Shown: positions 1 through 6,190 of the stretch, in pieces
Position numbering within the stretch: position 1 is the stretch's first letter
Layout of the letters: each line of letters opens with the position of its first letter
From: a virus
IMG/VR virus record: IMGVR_UViG_3300043399_000671
Coordinates: 1 to 26,191 of that record
DNA length: 26,191 bases
Reading direction: 5' to 3' (one strand)
The notes under the pieces: model-generated
Databases searched by the model: none
Seen by the model: only the letters and a program-made list of their open reading frames with translations
What the model was told of the DNA's origin: nothing
Translations under genes and position numbers: made by a program

Positions 1-590
1 TATGGCACACGACGACCATTTTGCTCTTTATACTGCACTCCTGAATGTTGCAAGTTAAGCATAAGCATTTCGCCAATAACAGCAAACATATTGCCATTAA
101 GCATACCTTTAACACCACGCTCAGGTGTTGCTCTATATCGTCCCCAAGTAGCAAGTGGTTCTGGATGAGGCATTATATCAATTTGTACCCATGCATCACC
201 TCCAATATTTAGAATTGGATGTCCAGGGGTTGATTCAGGATGTACGTAACTTGGATTAGTTGCTTTGGCAAACTCGCCAAATTGCTTATTCCAAAAATAT
301 TGTATTTGCCCAGTAGTCATATTTGGTTTGTCTTTTAACTCTGGAACAACAATTTGTAAATCAATATCACCGTAAATCTTATCTTCTGGATCTACATCGT
401 GATACGCACTGCTACCTGTTGGATGTCCAATCTTAACTGGAGGAATGCCATTTTGCTTGGCATAGGAATTAAAGTCAGCAATAAATTTTTCCATTATTGC
501 TAAAGCTTTTTTGACGGTACTTGGATGAATAACAGTACCTTGTGTTACAGTAGTGGTCCAGCCACCCTCAAATAATTCATGAATACGCAT
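1..590 (-). CDS. Nucleotidyltransferase-fold protein (C-terminus beyond window)
   Basis: This gene runs off the left edge of the window; 196 residues are visible. It looks like a polymerase-beta-type nucleotidyltransferase. A Gly-Ser-Ser stretch lies at residues 59-61, followed by GDIDLQI (Asp75, Asp77) and a third acidic position in VQIDIM (Asp138), the usual three-carboxylate pattern. The substrate cannot be read. The N-terminus MRIHELFE followed by Gly-Gly resembles T4 capsid-targeting peptides cut after L/I-x-E, so the protein may be packaged in the head (inference). The ATG has no Shine-Dalgarno, and a TAAATA box lies exactly 5 nt upstream of it. It is divergent from the amidinotransferase-fold gene. 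Confidence 0.75.
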   Translation of the reverse strand, partial: MRIHELFEGGWTTTVTQGTVIHPSTVKKALAIMEKFIADFNSYAKQNGIPPVKIGHPTGSSAYHDVDPEDKIYGDIDLQIVVPELKDKPNMTTGQIQYFWNKQFGEFAKATNPSYVHPESTPGHPILNIGGDAWVQIDIMPHPEPLATWGRYRATPERGVKGMLNGNMFAVIGEMLMLNLQHSGVQYKEQNGRRVP

Positions 591-595
591 GTGTG

Positions 596-603
596 TATTT
601 ACC
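596..603 (-). promoter_or_regulatory. Putative T4-type late promoter, leaderless (for the 590 gene)
   Basis: The minus strand reads GGTAAATA, then five bases (CACAC), then the ATG. With T4 late spacing, the sixth base after the box is +1, so transcription would start on the A of the ATG. No Shine-Dalgarno is present. Only 39 bp separate this gene from the divergent gene at 630, whose own box lies at 617-624, so the two promoters would share polymerase footprint. Confidence 0.5.
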
Positions 604-616
604 CGTTTTTAATAGA

Positions 617-624
617 ATTAAATA
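617..624 (+). promoter_or_regulatory. Putative T4-type late promoter, leaderless (for the 630 gene)
   Basis: The box ATTAAATA is followed by five bases (TCATT) and then ATG at 630. This is the same five-base geometry as the divergent gene on the other side. There is no Shine-Dalgarno in front of the ATG. Confidence 0.45.
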
Positions 625-629
625 TCATT

Positions 630-1700
630 ATGTTATCAGTTAACCAAACATGGGACCCTTTGGAAGTTTGTATTGTAGGAAAAATGTATGATCCCAAATC
701 TTTTAATTTTATATCTAGCAGTAGAGTTAGACAAGTTCTGGAAAAAATTGCAATTGAAACTGAGGAAGATTTTCAAACTCTAATAAAGCTTTTGAATAAA
801 TTTAATGTTGAATTAATTAGACCCAATGCTAAATTAATTGATAACAAGTTAATGCCGCCTCCGGTCACTCCTAGAGATCATACTGCTATGATTGGAAATA
901 AATTCTTTATCGATCCCAGAGTAGATTTAAATTTCTATCAGCCAATTGTTGATTATGTGCAACAATATAATAAAATTAATTGGGTCAAAAACATTAATAC
1001 AGCAACTATACTAAGACTAGGAAAAGATTTGCTGTATGGGCAGATGAACTTATCCCCAAGCAATGTTTGGACTAGTATCAGAAAAGATAATTGGCCAATA
1101 GATACTCCAAAAAATCTAGAGGATAGTTTTAATACCAAAGCAATAATTGATTATCAAAAATCTATTTCAACTTGGTTTAAGGATTATCGCTGCCATTTTT
1201 ATCCTAAAGAAAATCATCTAGACGGGTGCATGGCTGTTATTAAACCTGGATTGCTGATTAGCAATAAAGAACTAGATCACAAAAGTAGATTTAAAGATTG
1301 GGATATACTTTATCTTGATACAACTGTTAAAGACAAAATGATCAACAATTATTCTTATATGGAATTAAGAAAAAAGAATAGAGGTAAATGGTGGATACCT
1401 GGTGAAGAATCAAACGATGACTTTATAGAGTTTGTTGATTCTTACCTAAGCGCATGGACTGGCTATATCGAAGAAAGCCAATTTGATCTAAATCTATTAA
1501 TGATAGATGAATGCAATGCAGTTTGCACAAGTGCAAACGATATGATACAAAGGAAGTTTGATGAATATGGTATCAACTTGCATATAGTAAACTTTAGGCA
1601 TAGCTTGTTCTTTGACGGAGGTATACATTGTCTAACAAGCGACATAAAAAGAAAGGGAGAGCTAATTGATTTAGCTCTCCCTCAAGAAAGAAATGTTTAG
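630..1700 (+). CDS. Amidinotransferase-like (pentein fold) protein
   Basis: This 356-residue protein has the signatures of the glycine/arginine amidinotransferase branch of the pentein superfamily, which moves an amidino group from arginine to an amine through a cysteine intermediate. PRD lies at residues 81-83, His196 and Asp198 in NHLDGCMAVIKPGLLIS, and the candidate catalytic Cys334 in FFDGGIHCLTSDI near the C-terminus. Substrate is unknown; hydrolase activity (deiminase type) cannot be excluded. The ATG at 630 is chosen over upstream in-frame codons because the conserved fold begins there and a late-type box lies exactly 5 nt upstream. The 3' end contains, antisense, the terminator of the convergent operon, whose last gene ends 5 nt away. 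It is probably an auxiliary metabolic gene, expressed late if the box is real. Confidence 0.82.
   Translation: MLSVNQTWDPLEVCIVGKMYDPKSFNFISSSRVRQVLEKIAIETEEDFQTLIKLLNKFNVELIRPNAKLIDNKLMPPPVTPRDHTAMIGNKFFIDPRVDLNFYQPIVDYVQQYNKINWVKNINTATILRLGKDLLYGQMNLSPSNVWTSIRKDNWPIDTPKNLEDSFNTKAIIDYQKSISTWFKDYRCHFYPKENHLDGCMAVIKPGLLISNKELDHKSRFKDWDILYLDTTVKDKMINNYSYMELRKKNRGKWWIPGEESNDDFIEFVDSYLSAWTGYIEESQFDLNLLMIDECNAVCTSANDMIQRKFDEYGINLHIVNFRHSLFFDGGIHCLTSDIKRKGELIDLALPQERNV
1641..1682 (-). terminator. Rho-independent terminator of the 3973-1705 operon, inside the convergent gene
   Basis: A 12-bp perfect stem (1654-1665 with 1671-1682) has a 5-nt loop. On the minus strand it is followed by TTTCTTTTTATG. 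It ends the minus-strand operon just after the TAXI gene. The stem lies wholly within the 3' coding part of the plus-strand amidinotransferase-like gene, where it also encodes residues. Confidence 0.8.
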
Positions 1701-1704
1701 TTTA

Positions 1705-2631
1705 TTACTTTAGTTCGCCAAAGGTCTTCTTAATAGCAGGCTTTGCCTTTGCTACAGCAGTAATAAAGTCCTCAAGTGCCTTCTGATTACCGTTAAAATA
1801 TTCAGTGTTTACATAAATGCCAGCCTGCCAAGCAACAGTATCTGATCCACTAAACCAACCCGACTGTAGGTTCTGTGGATAAGTGCCACTTGGAATAGTC
1901 TGCCACTTATACAGTGCCTTGCCATCAATGTTGGTAGCATCGTTAAAGTCCATGTCATTGGCACCAACTAGGTTAATACCGTCACCAAAGTCAGTGTCTA
2001 CTTGTACAACTGTGGCATTACCAACAGCAGCAGGAACAAGCATACAAGTAGTGGTGTTAGAAGCGACGCTAGCCATAGCGATAGCACCTTCCTCGTTAGT
2101 AACTTGGACTTCTGCATAACCCTTGTCCTCTGCAATAAAATTCTGCCAAATTAGCCAAGCACCAGAACCACTGGCACCAAGAGCAACACTCTTGCTATTA
2201 TCCCCAGCAAGGTCGCTTAGGTCATCGACACCCGACTCCTTGCTGCAAAGTACATGCAGAAATTCGCGTGGACCTTGTCCAATAATACGAAGCTTAGTGG
2301 CTGCGGCTGGGTTCTTACGCTTTAGTAGAACTGCACCATCTGGCTGTCCAATAAAAGCATGGCATGCCTCCCCATTTGCCACAGCTTCAGGTGTAGCGGG
2401 TGTTAGAACAGTTCGTTCAATGTTGTCCCATGTACCCTTGCTGGTAACAACATTAATTTCGGCATTGCGACTATCTCGCATAAAACTGGCAATGTACTGC
2501 CCAGTTTCATGGTAAGGACGACCTTCGCTGCCTGTGCAAAGGTTAATCTTCATCTTCTCAACAGCGTTGGCAGTACCCGCAAATAGAGCAAGACCAACAG
2601 CGGCACTAAACATAAAAGTAGACTTAAGCAT
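1705..2631 (-). CDS. TAXI-family TRAP-type periplasmic solute-binding protein
   Basis: This 308-residue exported protein has a typical signal peptide: Lys3, a hydrophobic core at about residues 6-19 and an Ala-Asn-Ala cleavage site at about residue 23. The mature part has the two-lobed type-2 periplasmic-binding layout of the TAXI branch of TRAP transporters, including LCTGSEGRPYHETGQYIA near residues 31-48, a DLSDLAG segment, and GSGSGAW-like ligand-loop residues. The family captures small carboxylates or other solutes for a membrane symporter, and no such membrane partner is visible here. The start at 2631 is chosen for an AAGGA 8 nt upstream and because it begins the signal peptide. It overlaps the SWIM gene by 8 nt. 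As the last gene of an early-type operon it may be made early. It is probably host-derived. Confidence 0.8.
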   Translation of the reverse strand: MLKSTFMFSAAVGLALFAGTANAVEKMKINLCTGSEGRPYHETGQYIASFMRDSRNAEINVVTSKGTWDNIERTVLTPATPEAVANGEACHAFIGQPDGAVLLKRKNPAAATKLRIIGQGPREFLHVLCSKESGVDDLSDLAGDNSKSVALGASGSGAWLIWQNFIAEDKGYAEVQVTNEEGAIAMASVASNTTTCMLVPAAVGNATVVQVDTDFGDGINLVGANDMDFNDATNIDGKALYKWQTIPSGTYPQNLQSGWFSGSDTVAWQAGIYVNTEYFNGNQKALEDFITAVAKAKPAIKKTFGELK

Positions 2632-3034
2632 TAACATTTTCCTTCTTTTCATCGACATGCTTGCAGGACCGCCGGAATTGGAAGCCTGGGCATGTACAAT
2701 CATAACGACCGTGATCCAGCGTCACAGTATATGTTTTTCCTTTGGACCCCTGGACAGTCCAAATTTTTGTTGTTGGCTCAGTGTTACTTGGTTGAGTAAA
2801 AACTGCGTCATCAACAGATACAATACGCTCTATATCAATTACACGCAAGTCAAAGTTTGGCTCATTTGTTGTTAAACCAATTTGACCAGGCTTAATAGCA
2901 CGATGATCGCTAACCACTCTACCTGTGTAGGTGTTAAATTCTGGAATGTGTACATAACTCGCATATGCCTTCCTCATTGGCCAAACTGGATTCTTAACGG
3001 TAATAGTAATTGTGTCACCTGCATTAAGCTGCAT
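2624..3034 (-). CDS. SWIM zinc-finger protein
   Basis: This 136-residue protein has a C-terminal SWIM-type zinc-binding motif: Cys113, Cys115, Cys124 and His126 in CTCPGFQFRRSCKH, preceded by the beta-rich stretch YTVTLDHGRYDCTC typical of the domain. SWIM domains bind DNA or proteins. The first 100 residues are beta-rich and not recognised. The ATG at 3034 has AAGGAG 8 nt upstream and overlaps the previous gene by 11 nt; an in-frame GTG three codons earlier is less well placed. It overlaps the downstream TAXI gene, so the two are translationally coupled. Confidence 0.82.
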   Translation of the reverse strand: MQLNAGDTITITVKNPVWPMRKAYASYVHIPEFNTYTGRVVSDHRAIKPGQIGLTTNEPNFDLRVIDIERIVSVDDAVFTQPSNTEPTTKIWTVQGSKGKTYTVTLDHGRYDCTCPGFQFRRSCKHVDEKKENVNA

Positions 3035-3317
3035 CGCGGTCACTCCTTAACCAAGCGTCAACTGTTTCTTTATCTCCCCATGCACCTCTTGGCATACGGT
3101 TGGCTAACCAATTAGCATAGTCGTAGAGCTTTTCCCTATTCCAACTATCTGCCCTGCAAGCGGCACCTACAAAGTCATTGCATAGCATATGGTAAACAAA
3201 TCCGCCTGGTTCAATCTTGTGATAATAGTAATTAGAAATAGACTGTACTACATCATCATAGAGTATGTAACCACTAAAGTCTAACTGAAAAAGTGCCGTA
3301 TAAACATTGTCAGTCAT
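3024..3317 (-). CDS. Hypothetical early protein, 97 aa
   Basis: I do not recognise the family. The protein is soluble and rich in aromatic residues, with IEPGGFVYHMLCNDFVGAAC in the middle and a C-terminal half that looks alpha-helical (REKLYDYANWLANRMPRGAW). Small proteins of this type are common in accessory blocks of T4-like phages. Its Shine-Dalgarno (AAGGTGG) lies inside the final codons of the upstream gene, which it overlaps by 8 nt. It is the fourth gene of the operon from the promoter near 4035. Confidence 0.7.
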   Translation of the reverse strand: MTDNVYTALFQLDFSGYILYDDVVQSISNYYYHKIEPGGFVYHMLCNDFVGAACRADSWNREKLYDYANWLANRMPRGAWGDKETVDAWLRSDRDAA

Positions 3318-3501
3318 TTTGACACCACCTTAAAGCAAATATTGTTGCATCATTCTCATGTGCAAAATATACTTTAACACGAAGTACGCCTTCGTCAATC
3401 TGCCAATCGGAAAAATCTAAAATATTAGTTTTATAGTTTGGGCAATTTTCTATTGCCCATTCTATCGCCTCATGGGAGTATGGTACTGTTACTACTGCCA
3501 T
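3310..3501 (-). CDS. Small LRW-tail protein, paralogue 3
   Basis: This 63-residue protein is one of three consecutive small genes sharing the same C-terminal pattern: an acidic/beta segment, then F-A/L-L-R/K-W. Here the tail is ATIFALRWCQND. The first part (HEAIEWAIENC) looks helical. The family function is unknown to me. The Leu-Arg-Trp codons (TTA AGG TGG) double as the Shine-Dalgarno for the next gene, whose start lies within its last codons. It overlaps the previous gene by 10 nt. Confidence 0.7.
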   Translation of the reverse strand: MAVVTVPYSHEAIEWAIENCPNYKTNILDFSDWQIDEGVLRVKVYFAHENDATIFALRWCQND

Positions 3502-3719
3502 TTGAGTGCGAACATTACCCTGGCATCATCTTCCATGACATACCAAACGTCCTTCTCGCCGTACAAACTACCAACAAACGAAATAGTTGCGCCGCTTTTA
3601 CGAGACCATTCATGTATCTCATTTTTATGAACGTGGGAAGCCGTTACCAACTTCCCACGATACAATTCTTGGATGTAGTTTGGTAGGTCATTTATGGATG
3701 GCACATGATACGACAACAT
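3492..3719 (-). CDS. Small LRW-tail protein, paralogue 2
   Basis: This 75-residue protein ends in DDARVMFALKWQ, the shared tail of the three-gene set. The central part (ASHVHKNEIHEWSRKSG, then YGEKDVWYVMEDD) looks like a helix followed by two strands. The start at 3719 is chosen because AAGG lies 8 nt upstream and the codon overlaps the previous stop as TAATG; the in-frame GTG at 3728 is too close to the Shine-Dalgarno. Function unknown. Confidence 0.7.
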   Translation of the reverse strand: MLSYHVPSINDLPNYIQELYRGKLVTASHVHKNEIHEWSRKSGATISFVGSLYGEKDVWYVMEDDARVMFALKWQ

Positions 3720-3973
3720 TATGCCCACCTTAATAAAAAAAGAACTCCAGCAGAACTTAAGTCTGCAAATTTGATTTGTCCGTTCACTTTAATAAATGTT
3801 ATATTGTGAAATTTTCCAAAATCTTCAAGAAGTTTCTGAGCAGTAGCGGTAGGTGGAAGACGACCAATTTGATAAGGATAGATAAACTCATTAAATGATT
3901 TTTCAAACCAAGGAGCAAAATTTTTGCCATCTTCTAACAAAAGTTTTTTAATGATAGGTTTAGCGGGGGACAT
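3719..3973 (-). CDS. Small LRW-tail protein, paralogue 1 (first gene of operon)
   Basis: This 84-residue protein ends in SSAGVLFLLRWA, the shared tail motif. Its body carries a helical segment (TATAQKLLEDFGKFHN) followed by a strand (ITFIKVNGQIKFAD), the same order as its two downstream neighbours, so the trio probably arose by tandem duplication. It is the first gene after the host-type promoter at 4010-4037. The Shine-Dalgarno is weak: AAGGAA lies about 12 nt from the ATG. The codons AGG TGG for Arg-Trp form the ribosome-binding site of the next gene. Confidence 0.7.
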   Translation of the reverse strand: MSPAKPIIKKLLLEDGKNFAPWFEKSFNEFIYPYQIGRLPPTATAQKLLEDFGKFHNITFIKVNGQIKFADLSSAGVLFLLRWA

Positions 3974-4009
3974 TAGAAGCAGACGTTCCTTAATATTGTT
4001 TATATTGTT

Positions 4010-4037
4010 AGAATAACATAAAATATTATTTTGTCAA
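4010..4037 (-). promoter_or_regulatory. Host-type (sigma70-like) early promoter P1
   Basis: On the minus strand, TTGACA (4037-4032), a 16-nt AT-rich spacer and TATTCT (4015-4010). It drives the 3973-1705 operon. It belongs to a set of five promoters in the window with identical 16-nt spacers. A GIY-YIG endonuclease late promoter begins 4 bp beyond the -35, facing the other way. Confidence 0.75.
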
Positions 4038-4041
4038 GCGG

Positions 4042-4049
4042 AATAAATA
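4042..4049 (+). promoter_or_regulatory. Putative late promoter of GIY-YIG gene 1
   Basis: The box AATAAATA is followed by five bases (AAAAT). The next base, 4055, is the first base of the hairpin ACCGAT...ATCGGT. Using the same +1 rule as elsewhere in the window, the mRNA would begin with the hairpin. Confidence 0.5.
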
Positions 4050-4054
4050 AAAAT

Positions 4055-4084
4055 ACCGATCGCGATCCTGGCAGATCCATCGGT
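4055..4084 (+). promoter_or_regulatory. 5'-terminal hairpin of GIY-YIG gene 1 mRNA
   Basis: The outer stem ACCGAT/ATCGGT (6 bp) is followed by a 5'-side CGC against a single 3'-side C, an inner stem GATC/GATC (4 bp) and the 6-nt loop CTGGCA. The same architecture with a different stem sequence lies in front of the second GIY-YIG gene at 5277-5304. Its position at the predicted +1 suggests mRNA 5'-end protection or regulation. Confidence 0.6.
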
Positions 4085-4117
4085 TCTAATGGTAAGTTTT
4101 TAGAAAGGACCATCAGC

Positions 4118-4795
4118 ATGACTATTTATTTGTATGTAAAAACCCACAATGCTACTGGACTAAAATATCTTGGAAAAACTTCCAAGGATCCATATTCCTA
4201 TCTTGGATCTGGTAAGTATTGGCTTAGACATTTACAGAAATATGGCACGGACATTTCTACTGAAATTTTATTAGAAACTAATGACCCAAATGAATTAAAA
4301 GAATATGGATTATATTACTCAACATTGTTTAATGTAGTTGCTTCAACTGATTGGGCAAATCTAAAACCAGAATCTGGTGACGGAGGAATGGTAACTCCTG
4401 AAATAATACAAAAAATTCTTGAAACCAAAAAAGCAAACGGATATGTGATAACAAATGAAACAAAGACTAAAATTTCTAATAGTCTAAAAGGAAATAAACG
4501 AACCAACGAAAGCATCCAAAAAACTGCCAATAAGCTAAAAGGATGCAAGCGATCAAACGATTTCAAAGCAAATTTATCAAACAAAAGAAAAGGTAAATTA
4601 AATCCTTATTACGGCAAAAAACATTCCGATGAAGTGCGTAGAAAGATTTCCGAGTCACACAAAGGTAAAAAATATGACCAACCCAAATATGCTTGTGAGC
4701 ATTGTGGATTGGTCACTATTCGTTCAAATTTAGTTCGCTGGCATGGCGATAATTGTAAATCTAAAAATCGCCTGGAGCCACCTGGCACACTTTAA
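4118..4795 (+). CDS. GIY-YIG homing endonuclease 1 with NUMOD3 repeats and C-terminal zinc finger
   Basis: This is a free-standing homing endonuclease of 225 residues. The GIY-YIG core is at the N-terminus (IYLYVKTHNATGLKYLGKT, residues 3-21; likely catalytic Glu62). Three or four NUMOD3-like DNA-binding repeats follow (about 115-183: KISNSLKGNKRTNES, NPYYGKKHSDEVRRKISES). A zinc finger closes the protein: Cys193, Cys196, His209 and Cys213 (CxxC-x12-H-x3-C). The same finger closes the HNH endonuclease at 25320. The ATG has AAAGGA 8 nt upstream. The last 35 bp overlap, antisense, the end of the phosphatase gene, so the final residues may come from invaded sequence. The gene sits directly behind promoter P1 on the opposite strand. 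Confidence 0.88.
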   Translation: MTIYLYVKTHNATGLKYLGKTSKDPYSYLGSGKYWLRHLQKYGTDISTEILLETNDPNELKEYGLYYSTLFNVVASTDWANLKPESGDGGMVTPEIIQKILETKKANGYVITNETKTKISNSLKGNKRTNESIQKTANKLKGCKRSNDFKANLSNKRKGKLNPYYGKKHSDEVRRKISESHKGKKYDQPKYACEHCGLVTIRSNLVRWHGDNCKSKNRLEPPGTL

Positions 4796-5201
4796 TGCCT
4801 TCAGCTCTAATGGCATCTACTACTTGCTGCCTATCGTCGAACCAAAGATAGGGGGTTCCAAACTCCTGTCGGATCTGAGCCAGCAGTTCAACCTTAACGA
4901 TGTTGTCTGCACGGAAATCCTTGTGCGCCCTCATGTACAGAGCGTTAAACTCTACACCAAAGTCCTTCATCTGCTTCTCGGTCACTTCACGCGACTCCTC
5001 ACCGCGCCCGGAACACAGGATTACCTTGTTGCCCTGACCAGCAAACGTCTGCGCGAGGAAAACGATTTCCTCATGCGGCGTGTCCTGCGGGATTGCAGCA
5101 TTAAACGCCTTAAAGTTCTTCGGCTTGCTTGCCACGAACGCCCTGCGGTGCTCGATGTTACAAATGGTTCCATCCAGATCAAATACAATGATCTTGTTCA
5201 T
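4761..5201 (-). CDS. Polynucleotide 3'-phosphatase (PseT C-terminal domain-like, HAD fold)
   Basis: This 146-residue HAD phosphatase matches the phosphatase half of T4 polynucleotide kinase (PseT). It has the nucleophile motif FDLDGT (Asp8, Asp10), SGR at 64-66, Lys103 in the helix DNIVKVELL, and the acidic pair WFDDRQQVV (Asp122, Asp123). The ending KVCQVAPGDF is very like the end of T4 Pnkp. The family removes 3'-phosphate or 2',3'-cyclic phosphate from RNA or DNA ends during repair. The kinase half is absent here. It is a single-gene unit behind promoter P2. The cREC gene at 7342 belongs to the same RNA-end theme. Its 3' end is overlapped antisense by the GIY-YIG gene. Confidence 0.85.
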   Translation of the reverse strand: MNKIIVFDLDGTICNIEHRRAFVASKPKNFKAFNAAIPQDTPHEEIVFLAQTFAGQGNKVILCSGRGEESREVTEKQMKDFGVEFNALYMRAHKDFRADNIVKVELLAQIRQEFGTPYLWFDDRQQVVDAIRAEGIKVCQVAPGDF

Positions 5202-5233
5202 TTAAATATTCCCCAGTTGTTAAGTTATAATGT

Positions 5234-5261
5234 ATAATAACACAGTTTGAAACCATGTCAA
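5234..5261 (-). promoter_or_regulatory. Host-type early promoter P2
   Basis: On the minus strand, TTGACA (5261-5256), a 16-nt spacer and TATTAT (5239-5234), with GG directly before the -35. It drives the 3'-phosphatase gene. Confidence 0.82.
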
Positions 5262-5263
5262 CC

Positions 5264-5271
5264 GCTAAATA
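5264..5271 (+). promoter_or_regulatory. Putative late promoter of GIY-YIG gene 2
   Basis: The box GCTAAATA is followed by five bases (ATAAT), then 5277, the first base of the hairpin GTAGTT...AACTAC. The geometry is identical to GIY-YIG gene 1. Confidence 0.5.
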
Positions 5272-5276
5272 ATAAT

Positions 5277-5304
5277 GTAGTTCGCGGGTTGCCGCCCCAA
5301 CTAC
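5277..5304 (+). promoter_or_regulatory. 5'-terminal hairpin of GIY-YIG gene 2 mRNA
   Basis: The outer stem GTAGTT/AACTAC (6 bp) is followed by 5'-side CGC against a single 3'-side C, an inner stem GGG/CCC and the 6-nt loop TTGCCG. An alternative inner pairing GCGG/CCGC with loop GTTG is also possible. Stems differ from the copy at 4055-4084 while the CGC/C internal loop and sizes are kept. Confidence 0.6.
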
Positions 5305-5331
5305 TCTATACGCTTTGAAGGAGCATACAGC

Positions 5332-5934
5332 ATGTCTAAATATCCAGAAGGATATTATATCTACGCATATTTACGCAAGTCTGATCTAACCCCATATTAC
5401 ATTGGTAAGGGCAAAGAAGGCAGGGCTTGGCAACAACATTATCCAACAGTTAAACCTAATGATAAATCTAAAATAATTATTTTAGAGTCAAATTTAACTG
5501 AGGTCGGTGCAATGGCATTAGAACGTAGATTAATTAAATGGTATGGAAGAAAAGATATAGGAACAGGCATATTGTTAAATCAAACAGATGGCGGAGACGG
5601 TGCTACCGGTAGATTTGGCGAACTTAACAATATGTATGGAAAAACACACTCTCAAGAAATTAAAAAAGCCCATTCAAAAAGGATGAAAGGTCGTTTTGTT
5701 GGAGAACAAAATTCAATGTTTGGCGCTAAACGCCCTGAAGTTTCTGCTCGTAATAAATTACCAAAGAGATGGGTTACAAACGGATTAGTTGACAAGTTGG
5801 TATTAGTAGAACAAGCACAGATTTATTTAGAGCAGGGTTATTGGATTGGTCGTTCAAACCAATCCAATAAAGAGGCTGCATCTAAAACATTGAGTAAACT
5901 CCGCAAAGGTAAGGCACCCTGGAATAAGAAGTGA
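5332..5934 (+). CDS. GIY-YIG homing endonuclease 2
   Basis: This 200-residue protein has the GIY-YIG core at residues 8-35 ([20 protein letters not shown], then RAW) and a likely catalytic Glu64 in [20 protein letters not shown]3-type segment follows ([20 protein letters not shown], about 99-118), then a C-terminal part with RWVTNG...EQGYWIGRS seen in other phage endonucleases. It lacks the zinc finger of endonuclease 1. AAGGAG lies 8 nt before the ATG, and its leader is nearly the same as that of gene 1 (AAGGA, CAT, CAGCATG). It lies between the end of one early operon and the -35 of P2, the same kind of site as gene 1. Confidence 0.88.
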   Translation: MSKYPEGYYIYAYLRKSDLTPYYIGKGKEGRAWQQHYPTVKPNDKSKIIILESNLTEVGAMALERRLIKWYGRKDIGTGILLNQTDGGDGATGRFGELNNMYGKTHSQEIKKAHSKRMKGRFVGEQNSMFGAKRPEVSARNKLPKRWVTNGLVDKLVLVEQAQIYLEQGYWIGRSNQSNKEAASKTLSKLRKGKAPWNKK

Positions 5935-5940
5935 AGGTGC

Positions 5941-6180
5941 TCATACCCACTCCAGTTCCTCGGGGTTATCTTTAAAATACGGACTAATACCAAATCCGTA
6001 ATCGTACCTATTCGCGTATGCTGTAGGAAAACCTTCTAAAAATCCAGCAATCATAAACAGCACGGGAGCAAACACCCAACTTATGGGATTCCAAAAACGC
6101 CACACAAACCCGTAGCCGTCACCATCCTTATACACTCGAATTACATACAAGTAAGCAAAAATTTTACCAAGTGTATTCAT
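5941..6180 (-). CDS. Small membrane protein, 79 aa
   Basis: I do not recognise the family. There is one clear hydrophobic segment, WVFAPVLFMIAGFLEGF at about residues 34-50, and a polar, acidic tail (DNPEELEWV). It is probably an inner-membrane protein. The start at 6180 is preferred to a longer frame because GAGGT stands about 8 nt upstream and the longer N-terminus would run into the previous gene. It is the last gene of the 7185-5941 unit and ends 6 nt from the convergent GIY-YIG gene. Confidence 0.65.
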   Translation of the reverse strand: MNTLGKIFAYLYVIRVYKDGDGYGFVWRFWNPISWVFAPVLFMIAGFLEGFPTAYANRYDYGFGISPYFKDNPEELEWV

Positions 6181-6190
6181 TTTTTTTACC

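Noticed and set aside
4031-4117. An upstream TTG extension of GIY-YIG gene 1
   Set aside because: It would translate the promoter and hairpin region. The ATG at 4118 has a proper Shine-Dalgarno and begins the GIY-YIG domain.
4743-5237. A 164-codon plus-strand frame opposite the phosphatase gene
   Set aside because: The phosphatase on the other strand has all HAD motifs; this frame has none and runs through promoter P2.
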